From positions 1 through 55,267 of the forward strand of contig JAFQQV010000024.1 in assembly GCA_017410425.1 (NCBI GenBank): a stretch of DNA of 55,267 bases. Reading direction: 5' to 3'. Position 1 is the first letter of the stretch. Each line of letters begins with the position of its first letter. This document shows positions 43,652 through 53,329 of the stretch, one piece after another. This DNA is from Oscillospiraceae bacterium (lineage in GTDB: Bacteria; Bacillota; Clostridia; Oscillospirales; Oscillospiraceae). The notes below the pieces were generated by a model. It was given only the letters and a program-made list of their open reading frames with translations, was not told the origin of the DNA and did no database searches. The translations under genes and the position numbers were made by a program.

Positions 43652-43680
43652 TTTACAACTTTCACAAATTACTGTATTAT
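43652..43680 (+). promoter_or_regulatory. sigma-A-type promoter of the D-aminoacylase operon
   Basis: TTTACA (43652-43657) and TATTAT (43675-43680) are 17 bases apart, about 25 bases before the ATG. Confidence 0.65.
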
Positions 43681-43710
43681 CAAAACATTCTTTTTTTCGG
43701 TAGGTCTGCT

Positions 43711-45072
43711 ATGAATATTCTCATCCGCGGCGGCCATCTTATAGACCCAGCCAACTCAATCAATTCAATACAGGACCTGTATGTGTCCCATGGAAAAATC
43801 GTTGCGCCTTCCGAAGGCTTCGTGCCCGACAGGGTGATCGACGCTTCCGGCAAAATTGTCTGCCCGGGCTTTATCGACATACATATGCACGAAGATCCCA
43901 TAGAGCCCGACGGTAAGCTCTATAAGGACGCAGAAAAGGCAATTTTCAACTGCATGCTACGCCAGGGCGTCACCACAGCCATCGGCGGCAACTGCGGCGA
44001 GAACAAGTATCATCCCGCAGATTACCTTGATATAGTGGACGCTCAGGGTGCAGCTGTCAACGTGGGCATGATGGCGGGCCATGAATATCTCCGCCACATG
44101 GTGGGTGCGGTGGATAAATACGCCCCAATCAGTGCAGAGCAGCTCCAGCGCATGTCCGATGAAGCAGAGAGCTGTCTTATTCGCGGCTGCGTGGGCGTAT
44201 CCTTTGGTATAAGGTATATCCCCGGCATGGATATGCACGAGCTTCTGAAAACCGCAGACGGCTGCAAACGTCATGGCGGACGCATCTCCGCCCATATAAG
44301 AAGTGACGCAGAGGAGGTCTTTGACTCTGCAAGAGAATTTCTGGATGCGGGCCTGGAGCTCAATGTGCCTATCCAGATTTCCCACATTGGCAGCATGGCA
44401 GGCTTCGGCCAGATGGAGCGTTTCCTCAAGTTGGTGGATACTTACCGCATGATAAAGCCCGAGATAGGCTGCGACTGTTATCCCTATGATGCTTTCTCCA
44501 CCGGGCTTGGCTCCACCACTTACGACGAGGGCTGGATGGAACGCTACGGCTGTGACTACTCCGTTGTGGAGCTGGCAGAGGGAAAATACAAGGGCCAGCG
44601 CTGCACGAAAGAAATATTCGATGAAGTGCGCCGGGATCATCCCGAGTGCATGACCATATGTTATGTTATGCAGCAGGATGAGGTTGATATGGCTTTCCTG
44701 CACCCCGGTGTGATGCTGGGCAGCGATGGCACCCTCAGCGAAGGTCAGGGCCATCCCAGAGCAGCCGGTGCTTTTCCCCGCTTCATCGCCCGCTATGTAA
44801 AAAGCGGCAAGCTCTCCATGTTTGAGGCTATCCGCCGCCTCACCGTCTCACCGGCAGACCAGCTCAACCTTAAACACAAAGGTCGGCTGAATGTGGGTGC
44901 GGATGCTGACATTGTCATTTTCGACCCCCAGCGCATTGAAGACAGGGCTACATTTGCCCAGCCTCTGCTGCCGCCTGTGGGCATCGATTATGTTATAGTC
45001 AACGGCGTTATCGCCGCAAAAAACAGCGAAATTCTGAGCTGCAGCTCAGGCAAATCAATTCGCAAGCAATAA
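43711..45072 (+). CDS. D-aminoacylase-type amidohydrolase (N-acyl-D-amino-acid deacylase family)
   Basis: 453 residues. The metal motif HxH is at His58 and His60 (FIDIHMHED). Cys95 in GGNCGEN matches the bridging Cys of D-aminoacylases. SAHIRSDAEE and QISHIGS supply the later His ligands, and GSDGTL...GHPRAAGAFPR carries the catalytic Asp region. The family cleaves N-acyl groups from D-amino acids or opens related cyclic amides. It leads an operon with an amino-acid permease (20 bases on) and an SxxK hydrolase, which suggests uptake and breakdown of D-amino-acid-containing compounds. Confidence 0.85.
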   Translation: MNILIRGGHLIDPANSINSIQDLYVSHGKIVAPSEGFVPDRVIDASGKIVCPGFIDIHMHEDPIEPDGKLYKDAEKAIFNCMLRQGVTTAIGGNCGENKYHPADYLDIVDAQGAAVNVGMMAGHEYLRHMVGAVDKYAPISAEQLQRMSDEAESCLIRGCVGVSFGIRYIPGMDMHELLKTADGCKRHGGRISAHIRSDAEEVFDSAREFLDAGLELNVPIQISHIGSMAGFGQMERFLKLVDTYRMIKPEIGCDCYPYDAFSTGLGSTTYDEGWMERYGCDYSVVELAEGKYKGQRCTKEIFDEVRRDHPECMTICYVMQQDEVDMAFLHPGVMLGSDGTLSEGQGHPRAAGAFPRFIARYVKSGKLSMFEAIRRLTVSPADQLNLKHKGRLNVGADADIVIFDPQRIEDRATFAQPLLPPVGIDYVIVNGVIAAKNSEILSCSSGKSIRKQ

Positions 45073-45091
45073 TTTTGGGAGGAATCACAAA

Positions 45092-46486
45092 ATGTCCAAC
45101 AAGCAAAACAAGAGCTCCGGCTCCAAGCTCCGCAAGGAATTGGGCCTGTTCTCCGGCGTCAGCCTTGTCGCCGGTATGACCATCGGCTCCGGCATCTACT
45201 ATCTGGGCAGCTACGTTCTCGAGCGCACCAACATGTCCATGGGCATGGCCCTGGTCTGCTGGCTCGTGGGCGGCCTTATCAGCATCATGGGCGGTCTCTG
45301 CTTTGCAGAGCTGGGCGCCGAGATGCCTGTCACCGGCGGTCTGACCACTTATCTGGCCAAGGCATACCACCCCATGCTGGGCTTCATCAACGGCTTTGCA
45401 GGCTTCCTGCTGATATGCTCCGGCTCCATTGCAGCCCTGGCAATCGCAGCCGTCACCCAGTTTGCTGAGATTTTCAACTTCAGCGACCTGACTGTCAAGA
45501 TTCTGGCCATCGCCATAATCCTGATTTTCACAGGGCTTAACCTGCGCGGTGTCAAGTTCGGCGCAGCATTCCAGAACTTCTCAATGGTAGTTCGCGTTAT
45601 CCCCCTGGTCCTGGTCATCGTCGTTGGCGTCTTCTTCGGCACCCAGAGCCCCAACCTGAGCCCTGCTACCGCTTTCGGCGGTGAGCCTGCCAGCTTCATT
45701 GATTCTGTAAAGCTCATCAGCTTTGCCACCTTTGCAAGCCTCTGGGCCTATGAAGGCTGGACCAACCTGAACACCGTCGCCGGCGAGATGAAGAAGCCCC
45801 GCCGCGATATCCCCCTTGCAATCATTATCTCCATGGGCGGCATCACCCTTATCTACACTCTCTTCAACCTGGCAATCTACCGCATCATCCCCGCAAACGA
45901 AGTCAACTCCCTCATTGCCGGCGGCAACCTGTACCTGGGCACTGAGGCCGTCGGCCGTATTCTGGGCGGTGTTGGCAAGTGGGTCGTGCTGGTTGGCATG
46001 TTCATCGGCATCATCGGCACCGTCAACGGCGACTGCCTGGTCTTCCCCCGTACTTACTATGCAATGGCTAAGGGCGGCTTCTTCTTCAAGTCCATGGGTG
46101 AGCTGAACGACAAGGGCGTACCCGCAAATGCAACCCTGGCCTCCTCCGCAATGGCCATCATCCTGGTTTGCTTCAACTCTCTCCAGTCTCTGACCGACTG
46201 GCTCATCACCGTCAGCGCATTGATTAACCTTTTGGCTATTATCGCAGTTCTGGTCTTCCGCTTCCGCTTCCCCGATATGGAACGTCCTTACAAGGTCTGG
46301 GGCGGTGTTCCCGTCATCATCCTGACTGCAATCTGCTTTATGGTGCTGCTGGTAAACAACTTTGTTGAAGATCCTGCCACCTCTCTCAAGGGCCTGATCA
46401 TCATTGCAATCTGCGTTCCCATGTACTTTGTCTTCCGCAAGATGAATGGCGGCAAGGAGTACGACACTGACCTTATTGATAACTGA
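45092..46486 (+). CDS. APC-superfamily amino-acid permease
   Basis: 464 residues with twelve predicted membrane helices. The first helix has the APC signature GMTIGSGIYYLG, the unwound segment that contacts the amino group of the substrate. A strong GGGAGGA precedes the ATG. It lies between the D-aminoacylase and the serine hydrolase with gaps of 19 and 9 bases, so all three are one transcription unit. Substrate unknown; a D-amino acid or small acylated amino acid fits the neighbours. Confidence 0.9.
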   Translation: MSNKQNKSSGSKLRKELGLFSGVSLVAGMTIGSGIYYLGSYVLERTNMSMGMALVCWLVGGLISIMGGLCFAELGAEMPVTGGLTTYLAKAYHPMLGFINGFAGFLLICSGSIAALAIAAVTQFAEIFNFSDLTVKILAIAIILIFTGLNLRGVKFGAAFQNFSMVVRVIPLVLVIVVGVFFGTQSPNLSPATAFGGEPASFIDSVKLISFATFASLWAYEGWTNLNTVAGEMKKPRRDIPLAIIISMGGITLIYTLFNLAIYRIIPANEVNSLIAGGNLYLGTEAVGRILGGVGKWVVLVGMFIGIIGTVNGDCLVFPRTYYAMAKGGFFFKSMGELNDKGVPANATLASSAMAIILVCFNSLQSLTDWLITVSALINLLAIIAVLVFRFRFPDMERPYKVWGGVPVIILTAICFMVLLVNNFVEDPATSLKGLIIIAICVPMYFVFRKMNGGKEYDTDLIDN

Positions 46487-46495
46487 GGTGCAGCC

Positions 46496-47248
46496 ATGAC
46501 CAAAAACGAGATTATTGAGCGGCTTGGCTCCCTTCCCGGTAATATAGGCTTTTACTATAAGGATCTTGCCAGCGGGGAAAGTTTCGGCTACAGGGAAAAC
46601 GACATGTTCCAGGCAGCCAGCGTAATAAAGCTGCCCATCTATGCCGTGGTCATGAAGCTCTGGGCTGAGGGCAAGCTGGATCTCTACGAAAAGCTTATCT
46701 GCCGCGATGAAGACAAACTGCCTCCCTGCGGCGCACTGTACTTCTTCACCGGCAATGTGGAAGTGGACATCAACACCCTCTGCGGCCTGATGATCTCCAT
46801 TTCCGACAATGCAGCCACCAACCTTCTCATAAAGCGGCTGGGTCTTGATTTTCTCAACGAGCAGTTCAAACTCATCGGTCTGAAAGAGACCCATCTTGAG
46901 CGCTACCTCTTTGATGCAGAGGCCTCCGCCAAGGGCTTTGAAAACAGAATCGTCCCGGCCGAGATAGGCGCACTGCTGGAGAGCATCTATGCCCACAGCT
47001 TTATTAACGAGGAAGTCAGCTGCCGCATGGAAAAGCTGCTGCTTGAACAGCAGATCAACCACAAAATCCCCGGCTATCTGCCCGAGGGTACCCCCGTTGC
47101 CCACAAAACCGGCGAGGACGACGGCATCACCAATGACGTGGGCATAGTCTACGGCAAAAAGCCCTTCGTCATCTGCTTTGCCTCCAACTTCACCGATGTG
47201 CCCGCAGCGGAAATAGCGCTGAGAGAAATTTCTCTGGCCCTGATGTAA
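46496..47248 (+). CDS. cytosolic class A beta-lactamase-like serine hydrolase
   Basis: 250 residues. The three serine-hydrolase motifs are present: Ser42-x-x-Lys45 (SVIK), Ser103-Asp-Asn105 and Lys204-Thr-Gly206, with spacing like class A beta-lactamases. There is no signal peptide or membrane anchor, so the enzyme probably stays in the cytosol, unlike secreted beta-lactamases. With a permease and a D-aminoacylase before it, cleavage of an imported D-amino-acid-containing peptide or amide is the best guess; resistance to beta-lactams is unlikely. GAGGTG lies 6 bases before the ATG. Confidence 0.85.
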   Translation: MTKNEIIERLGSLPGNIGFYYKDLASGESFGYRENDMFQAASVIKLPIYAVVMKLWAEGKLDLYEKLICRDEDKLPPCGALYFFTGNVEVDINTLCGLMISISDNAATNLLIKRLGLDFLNEQFKLIGLKETHLERYLFDAEASAKGFENRIVPAEIGALLESIYAHSFINEEVSCRMEKLLLEQQINHKIPGYLPEGTPVAHKTGEDDGITNDVGIVYGKKPFVICFASNFTDVPAAEIALREISLALM

Positions 47249-47253
47249 AAACA

Positions 47254-47289
47254 AAAAAACTCCGGTACAGCGCAGTATCGGAGTTTTTT
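47254..47289 (+). terminator. terminator of the D-aminoacylase operon
   Basis: An 11-bp stem AACTCCGGTAC / GTATCGGAGTT (one G-T pair), followed by TTTT. Confidence 0.9.
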
Positions 47290-47375
47290 CAATTACATCT
47301 TGCTTTTTTCCGTATATACTGTAAAATAAGAGCGATTGTTAAATCAAAACAGAACTCTATGGAGGAACTAAAAAA

Positions 47376-47930
47376 ATGACTTATGAGATGGACATTGCCG
47401 GCCTTAAACGTGAGCTCCCCATCTGCCCGGTTAACGAAAACCTGAGCATTGGCGCTTTCGTAATGTTCGGCGATGTAGAACTGACCGTCCACTGTGCAGC
47501 CAAGCTGCTGGAGCTGGCTCCCGAGTATGACTATCTTATCGCCCCCGAAGCAAAGGCAATTCCCCTTCTCTATGAAATGGCCCGTCAGAGCGGCGCAGAA
47601 AAATATTTCCTGGCCCGCAAAGGCGCCAAGGCCTATATGTCCGGCGTGTTTGAGGTAGATGTAAAGTCCATTACCACCGCCGCTGTGCAGCACCTTGTTA
47701 TCGACACTGCTGACGCAGAGATGATAAAGGGCAAGCGTATGCTGATTCTTGATGACGTTATCTCCACCGGCGAAAGTCTCCGTGCAATGGAGACTCTGGT
47801 CACCGAGGCCGGCGGAATTATCGCAGGCAAGATGGCTGTTCTCGCCGAAGGCGATGCTATCGACCGCGACGACATTATTGTCCTCGCTCCCCTGCCCCTG
47901 TTCAATCCTGACGGAAGCCCCAAGGCATAA
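47376..47930 (+). CDS. purine-type phosphoribosyltransferase (APRT/XPRT-like)
   Basis: 184 residues. The PRPP-binding loop LILDDVISTGES is at about residues 123-134, and the APEAKAIPL segment near 65-75 matches adenine/xanthine phosphoribosyltransferases. It would join a purine base to PRPP. The exact base is uncertain. GGAGGA precedes the ATG. A possible promoter is TTGCTT (47300-47305) with TAAAAT (47322-47327), 16 bases apart. Confidence 0.85.
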   Translation: MTYEMDIAGLKRELPICPVNENLSIGAFVMFGDVELTVHCAAKLLELAPEYDYLIAPEAKAIPLLYEMARQSGAEKYFLARKGAKAYMSGVFEVDVKSITTAAVQHLVIDTADAEMIKGKRMLILDDVISTGESLRAMETLVTEAGGIIAGKMAVLAEGDAIDRDDIIVLAPLPLFNPDGSPKA

Positions 47931-47942
47931 TTTTCTGCAAGT

Positions 47943-47977
47943 AAATCTCCCCGCTTTTTGAGAAAGCGGGGAGATTT
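47943..47977. terminator. bidirectional terminator (phosphoribosyltransferase / MATE)
   Basis: A perfect 15-bp stem AAATCTCCCCGCTTT / AAAGCGGGGAGATTT with a 5-base loop, between convergent genes. Confidence 0.92.
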
Positions 47978-47980
47978 TAT

Positions 47981-49357
47981 TTATTCTTCGGATTTATTAA
48001 GTATTTTGTTGAAGTTCATAAGGAACACCGTTGTTGTGACAATGGCAGCAATAATATCGCTGACAGGCTCGGCAAGAAAAACGGCAAAGACCTTGTTTTC
48101 AAAGAAGAAGGGCAGAATAAAGATAAGGGGTATAAGCAGAATAAGCTTTCTCAGGCAAGCAAGGAAAAGGCTTATCTTTGCCTGGCCAAGGGCCATAAAG
48201 CTCTGCTGGCAGGCTATCTGCGCGCCAAATATCCATATACCCGCCATGTATATGCGTATCGCCCAGGCTGCAAAATCCAGAAGCTGGGCATCAGGAGTAA
48301 AGACACCGGCAAAGAAGCGGGGGAACAGAATGGTAAGGGCAGTGAAAAGGCTTGCATAGCCAAGGCAAACACCCAGCTGCAGGGAGAATGCTTTCTTCAC
48401 CCTATCCTTGTTGCCGGCGCCGAAATTGTAGCTGACAATAGGCTGTCCGCCCTGACACAGGCCCTGAAGCGGCATTACCGCCAACTGGGCCACTGAGTTT
48501 ATAATCGTCATGGCACCCACCGCAATGTCACCGCCATAGCGGGCAAGGCTGGATGTAAAGCTCATGGACAGCAGACTCTCCGTACTCATCATCACAAAGC
48601 TGCTGATACCCAAGGCAAGACAGGGCTTTATAACCTTCATATCAAGGCGGAGATTTTCTTTCCTGATGCGAAGCACAGTTTTATCTCCGGTGAGAAAGCG
48701 CAATATCCACGCTGCGCCAACAGCCTGGCTGAGCACCGTGGCAAGGGCCGCGCCCTTGACGCCCATGTCCAAAGCAAAGATAAAAATGGGGTCGAGAACA
48801 ATATTAATGACTGCGCCGATGACGGTGGTAAGCATGCTGATTTTGGCAAAGCCCTGTGTGGTGATAAAAGGGTTCATACCCAGCACCATCAGCACAAAGA
48901 AGCTGCCCAGAATATAGATGCGGGCATAGTCCAGCGCATAGGGCAAGGTCACATCGCTGGCGCCGAAAAAGCGCAGCAGCTGAGGGGCCAGAACATAGAA
49001 CAGCCCTGTGAGCAGCACCGAAAACACCAGCAGCAGCGTAAAGCAGCCGCCCATGATTCTCTCTGCCCGCTCATTGTCACGGCTGCCCATGGCAATTGCA
49101 GCAAGAGGCGCTCCGCCTGCCGCCGCCAGCATGGCGAAGGCATTGATAAGCATCAATATGGGCACAAAAAGCCCCACACCGGTCAGGGCTGAGGCTCCCA
49201 CCTCCGGGATATGGCCGATATAGATGCGGTCAACAATATTATATAAAAGGTTTACTATCTGCGCCACTACTGCAGGCAGGGCAAGCTGAGCATATAGCCT
49301 TGGTATGCTGCCCTCACCCAAGCGGTTAGCACGCTGAGACTGAGTTTTGTCCATCAT
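47981..49357 (-). CDS. MATE-family efflux transporter
   Basis: 458 residues with twelve membrane helices in two similar halves, as in MATE (NorM/DinF-like) exporters driven by Na+ or H+. Segments such as LPAVVAQIVNLLYNIVDRIYIG in the first helix pair and the QGLCQGGQPIVSYNFGAG-like second-half motif are typical. AAAGGA precedes the start, where two Met codons are adjacent. Substrate unknown. Confidence 0.93.
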   Translation of the reverse strand: MMDKTQSQRANRLGEGSIPRLYAQLALPAVVAQIVNLLYNIVDRIYIGHIPEVGASALTGVGLFVPILMLINAFAMLAAAGGAPLAAIAMGSRDNERAERIMGGCFTLLLVFSVLLTGLFYVLAPQLLRFFGASDVTLPYALDYARIYILGSFFVLMVLGMNPFITTQGFAKISMLTTVIGAVINIVLDPIFIFALDMGVKGAALATVLSQAVGAAWILRFLTGDKTVLRIRKENLRLDMKVIKPCLALGISSFVMMSTESLLSMSFTSSLARYGGDIAVGAMTIINSVAQLAVMPLQGLCQGGQPIVSYNFGAGNKDRVKKAFSLQLGVCLGYASLFTALTILFPRFFAGVFTPDAQLLDFAAWAIRIYMAGIWIFGAQIACQQSFMALGQAKISLFLACLRKLILLIPLIFILPFFFENKVFAVFLAEPVSDIIAAIVTTTVFLMNFNKILNKSEE

Positions 49358-49461
49358 TTTTTCCTTTCGCCGGGGATTTACTATAGTCTGTCATTATACT
49401 CTAAACTCAAAATAAATTCCACAATAATGCTCCCTTTCCAAATTAAAAGGGAGCATATTTC

Positions 49462-50613
49462 TTACCCGAACAGCCTTGCTGCTCTGAGCATATTTGCCTC
49501 CGCGTCAATGCCAAAGGGGCAGCGGCGTGTGCAGGCCCCGCAGTGTATGCAGTCTGCGCCGTTTACGCGCAAAGCGGCATACTGCTGTCTGAGTTCCGGT
49601 GTAAGCCCTCTTTCGGCAGCATCCGCCAGCTTTGTAACCTCGGCAATGTCAATAAGCTTGGGGCAGGGCTGGCAGTGGTTGCAGTACATGCACTGGTTAT
49701 GGAATTTTGAGAGCATGCTGTCATTGATTATGCTGAAGTCCTTTTCCTCGGCGCTTGCCTCAAAATAGTGCAGCACTTCCCTCAGCTGCTTTGCGTTGGC
49801 AACTCCCGGCACCGGGCAGCCTATCTGTGGAAAGCTGAGCACATAGCTTATCAGCTGCACAGGTGTAAGCTCCAGAATATCGCCCAGGTGCTCTCTGCGG
49901 CTGCCCTTGAGTATGCTGCCGGCAGCAAAGGGCTTCATGGCGACTATTCCCACACCCATTTTTTCGCAGAGCTCATAAAGCTCCTGCTTTGTGGGGTAGG
50001 CCGCGCTGTCCTCTTCCCTGAGAGCCCAGCCGCCAAGACCACACATATGGTTATAGCCAATGTCCTGGGGAAGCATGTTGAAGATTGGATTTACCGGGAA
50101 CATGAGCACATCAATTTTTCCGGATCTGACAGCAGCCATGGCAGTGCGGGTATTGTGGCTTGAAAGGCCGATAAAGCGGGCCTTGCCCTGGGCCTTCAGT
50201 TCAGAGGCATACTCATACATCCAGCCATTGAGTATACCGTCCAGGTCCCTAAGCTCATCGCAGTTGTGCATGAACAGCACGTCCACATAGTCGGTACCTA
50301 CTATCTCAAAGTAGTCCTCCATGAACTTGCGGCAGAGAGGCTCATTGCGGGTGCGCACATACTGACCACGGATGTCAACGCAGCCCAGATGACCGGTAAG
50401 ATATACCTTGTCCCGGCGACCCTGAAGGGCCTTGCCGATGCAGTGCCTTGTATGGGGAGTGCCCATGAAAAGGTCTATGTAATTTATACCCGCGTCAAGG
50501 GCGGTGTCTATAACATCGCGGATGGTCTTCTCCGACTCAAACCACACATACTCACTGCCAAGGCCGATGGCGCTGACCATCATGCCGGTGTTTCCAAGCT
50601 TACGGTATTCCAT
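49462..50613 (-). CDS. aldo/keto-reductase-fold protein with two C-terminal 4Fe-4S motifs
   Basis: 383 residues: a TIM-barrel AKR domain (1-285), then Cys308-x2-Cys311-x2-Cys314-x2-Cys317 and Cys355-x2-Cys358-x2-Cys361-x3-Cys365-Pro, ferredoxin-like sites for two clusters. Of the AKR tetrad, Asp47 and His116 are present, but the Tyr position is Met50 (DLFMG) and the Lys position is His75 (LTGHLG). Classical carbonyl reduction is therefore doubtful. I recall similar Clostridia proteins with the HLG variant, so this is a subgroup and not a sequencing error. Probably a redox enzyme using ferredoxin-type electrons. It is transcribed alone. Confidence 0.88.
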   Translation of the reverse strand: MEYRKLGNTGMMVSAIGLGSEYVWFESEKTIRDVIDTALDAGINYIDLFMGTPHTRHCIGKALQGRRDKVYLTGHLGCVDIRGQYVRTRNEPLCRKFMEDYFEIVGTDYVDVLFMHNCDELRDLDGILNGWMYEYASELKAQGKARFIGLSSHNTRTAMAAVRSGKIDVLMFPVNPIFNMLPQDIGYNHMCGLGGWALREEDSAAYPTKQELYELCEKMGVGIVAMKPFAAGSILKGSRREHLGDILELTPVQLISYVLSFPQIGCPVPGVANAKQLREVLHYFEASAEEKDFSIINDSMLSKFHNQCMYCNHCQPCPKLIDIAEVTKLADAAERGLTPELRQQYAALRVNGADCIHCGACTRRCPFGIDAEANMLRAARLFG

Positions 50614-50683
50614 AATCTGTCCCTCTCTGGCTGTTCATTTTCTACTCCATAATTATAAGCCAAACTCAATATAATTTCCAGCA

Positions 50684-50709
50684 AAAAGCCTCCCCGAAGG
50701 GAGGCTTTT
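50684..50709 (-). terminator. terminator of clpB
   Basis: An 11-bp stem AAAAGCCTCCC / GGGAGGCTTTT with a CGAA loop; on the minus strand it ends in TTTTT. It lies 2 bases after the clpB stop. Confidence 0.9.
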
Positions 50710-50710
50710 A

Positions 50711-53290
50711 TTATTTGCATACAAGTTCACCCTTTTCCTCGTCCACTGTGATGGTGCTTCCGGCTTCCAGTTCGCCGGAGAGGATACGCCTGGCGATAAG
50801 GGTTTCAACACTGCCCTGAAGAACTCTGCGCAGGGGGCGGGCACCGTAGACCGGGTCATAGCCACGCTCAATGATAAGTGCCTTGGCCTCGTCCGTGACC
50901 TCAAGGCTGAGGCTGCGGTCAGACAGTCTGGCTCTCAGGGATGTGAGCAGCAGCTCGATTATGCTTGCAAGGTCGGTCTTTGTCAGGGGATGGAACATCA
51001 CCGTCTCATCCAGACGATTGAGAAACTCCGGTCTGAATGCTCGGCGGAGCTCCGCCATAACCATGGACTGGGCATAGTCGGAAATGCTTCCGTCTGCCTC
51101 AATTCCCTCCAGCAGGTACTGGCTGCCAAGATTGGAAGTGAGGATGATGATAACATTCCTGAAATCCACGGTGCGGCCCTGGGAATCGGTAATACGTCCA
51201 TCGTCCAGAATTTGCAGCAGGATGTTGAAAACATCGGGGTGGGCCTTCTCGATCTCGTCAAAGAGTACCACACTGTAGGGTTTGCGGCGCACAGCCTCGG
51301 TAAGCTGGCCGCCCTCGTCATAGCCCACATATCCCGGAGGTGCGCCGATGAGACGGGAGACGGAGAACTTCTCCATGTACTCGGACATGTCTATGCGCAC
51401 CATGTTGTGCTCATCATCAAAGAGGCACTGGGCCAGCGCCTTTGCAAGCTCGGTCTTACCTACGCCGGTGGGACCCAGGAAGAGGAAGGAACCGATGGGT
51501 CTATTGGGGTCGGCGATACCCGCTCTGGAGCGGAGTATGGCCTCGCTGACCCGCTGTACCGCCTCGTCCTGCCCGATTACCCGCTTGTGAAGCTCCACAT
51601 CCAGATGCAGCAGCTTCTCCCGCTCGCTCTCCATCAGCTTGGAGACGGGGATGCCTGTCCACTTGGACACGATTCCGGAAATCTCCTCTTCAGTGACGGT
51701 GTCATGCACCATGCTGTCTTTATTCTTCTGCTCGGAGAGAACCTCGGCCTCCTGCAGCTCCCGCTCCAGGGCAGGCAGCTCGGAATACTTTAGTCTTGCA
51801 GCCTTTTCATACTCATAGTGCAGCTGGGCATTTTCAATGTCGGCGTGTACCCGCTCCAGCTCGGCCTTCAGCTGCTTTACCCGCTCCACGCTGTCCTTCT
51901 CGTTTTCCCAGCGGCTCTTCATCTCGTTGAACTTGTCCTTGAGGTTTGCAAGCTCCTCACGCAGCTTTTCGAGACGGTCAAGGCTCAGCTTGTCCTCCTC
52001 TTTCTTCAGGGCCATCTCCTCAATCTCCAGCTGCATGATTCTGCGGCGGATATCGTCCAGCTCAGAGGGCATAGAGTCCATTTCGGTGCGGATCATGGCG
52101 CAGGCCTCATCCACAAGGTCAATGGCTTTGTCGGGCAGGAAGCGGTCGGTGATATAACGGTTACTCAGCACTGCGGCGGAAACAAGAGCATTGTCGTGGA
52201 TACGCACGCCGTGGAAAACTTCATAGCGCTCCTTCAGACCGCGGAGGATGGAAACCGTGTCCTCCACAGTAGGTTCATCCACCAGCACGGGCTGGAATCT
52301 ACGCTCAAGGGCGGCATCCTTTTCGATATACTTGCGGTACTCGTCCAAGGTGGTGGCACCGATGCAGTGCAGCTCACCCCTTGCCAGCATAGGCTTGAGC
52401 AGGTTGCCCGCGTCCATGCTGCCCTCTGTCTTGCCAGCGCCCACGATAGTGTGCAGCTCGTCAATAAAGAGGATAATCTTACCCTCGGACTTTTTGATCT
52501 GCTCCAGTACGGCCTTGAGGCGCTCTTCAAATTCGCCGCGGTACTTGGCACCTGCGATAAGCGCGCCCATGTCCAGAGAAAAGACAGTCTTGTCCTTCAG
52601 TCCCTCCGGCACATCGCCCCGGACGATACGCTGAGCCAGACCTTCAGCAATAGCGGTCTTGCCAACGCCGGGCTCGCCAATGAGCACAGGGTTGTTCTTG
52701 GTCTTGCGGGAGAGAATGCGGATCACGTTTCTGATCTCGCCGTCACGGCCGATGACTGGATCCAGTTCATTCTCCCTTGCCCGCTTTACAAGGTCGGTGC
52801 CGTACTTGGTAAGCGCGTCATAGCTGCCCTCCGGATTATCCCCCGTGACAGGGCCGGACTTGACCTTGCTCAGCTCTGCAGAGAACTTGGCCTTTGTAAT
52901 GCCATGTTCGGAGAAAATTCGCTTGATATTGCTGCCGCCGGCGGCAAAAATGCCCATCATCAGGTGTTCCACGGAGATGTACTCATCCCCCATGGACTTG
53001 GCGGCCTTCTCGGCAGCTTCAATCACTCGGCTGCTTTCAGGTGCAAGATAGGCATCTCCGGCTGAACCCAGGCGGGGCATGGTGTTGATTATACCGTCCA
53101 GCTCGCCAATCAGTCCGCCGCAGTCCACGCCCATTCTGCTGAGCAAAGTGGGGATGAGTCCACCATCCTGGGCCACAAGGGCGTAGAGCAGATGCTCGGG
53201 AGCTATATTGCTGCTGCGCTTTGCCTGGGCCAGAGACTGGGCCGACTGCAGCGCTTCAATGCTTTTCTGGGTAAAATTCTGTGCGTTCAT
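50711..53290 (-). CDS. clpB: ATP-dependent disaggregase ClpB
   Basis: 859 residues, full length. In order: N-terminal Clp repeat domain (1-145), first AAA+ module with GEPGVGKT (near 205), the long coiled-coil middle domain (about 400-525) that separates ClpB from ClpA/ClpC, a second AAA+ module with GPTGVGKT (near 605), and the C-terminal D2-small domain. No ClpP-binding loop is apparent. With DnaK it rescues aggregated proteins after heat stress. GGGGGAG precedes the ATG. No CIRCE or CtsR site was found; the only promoter seen lies upstream of the RHH gene. Confidence 0.97.
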   Translation of the reverse strand: MNAQNFTQKSIEALQSAQSLAQAKRSSNIAPEHLLYALVAQDGGLIPTLLSRMGVDCGGLIGELDGIINTMPRLGSAGDAYLAPESSRVIEAAEKAAKSMGDEYISVEHLMMGIFAAGGSNIKRIFSEHGITKAKFSAELSKVKSGPVTGDNPEGSYDALTKYGTDLVKRARENELDPVIGRDGEIRNVIRILSRKTKNNPVLIGEPGVGKTAIAEGLAQRIVRGDVPEGLKDKTVFSLDMGALIAGAKYRGEFEERLKAVLEQIKKSEGKIILFIDELHTIVGAGKTEGSMDAGNLLKPMLARGELHCIGATTLDEYRKYIEKDAALERRFQPVLVDEPTVEDTVSILRGLKERYEVFHGVRIHDNALVSAAVLSNRYITDRFLPDKAIDLVDEACAMIRTEMDSMPSELDDIRRRIMQLEIEEMALKKEEDKLSLDRLEKLREELANLKDKFNEMKSRWENEKDSVERVKQLKAELERVHADIENAQLHYEYEKAARLKYSELPALERELQEAEVLSEQKNKDSMVHDTVTEEEISGIVSKWTGIPVSKLMESEREKLLHLDVELHKRVIGQDEAVQRVSEAILRSRAGIADPNRPIGSFLFLGPTGVGKTELAKALAQCLFDDEHNMVRIDMSEYMEKFSVSRLIGAPPGYVGYDEGGQLTEAVRRKPYSVVLFDEIEKAHPDVFNILLQILDDGRITDSQGRTVDFRNVIIILTSNLGSQYLLEGIEADGSISDYAQSMVMAELRRAFRPEFLNRLDETVMFHPLTKTDLASIIELLLTSLRARLSDRSLSLEVTDEAKALIIERGYDPVYGARPLRRVLQGSVETLIARRILSGELEAGSTITVDEEKGELVCK

Positions 53291-53329
53291 ATAAACACTC
53301 CCCCTTTTATAGGATGAAAAAACACAAGG

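Noticed and set aside
46496..47248. Beta-lactam resistance gene
   Set aside because: The three serine-hydrolase motifs fit class A, but the protein lacks a signal peptide and lies in a permease/D-aminoacylase operon, so a metabolic role is more likely.
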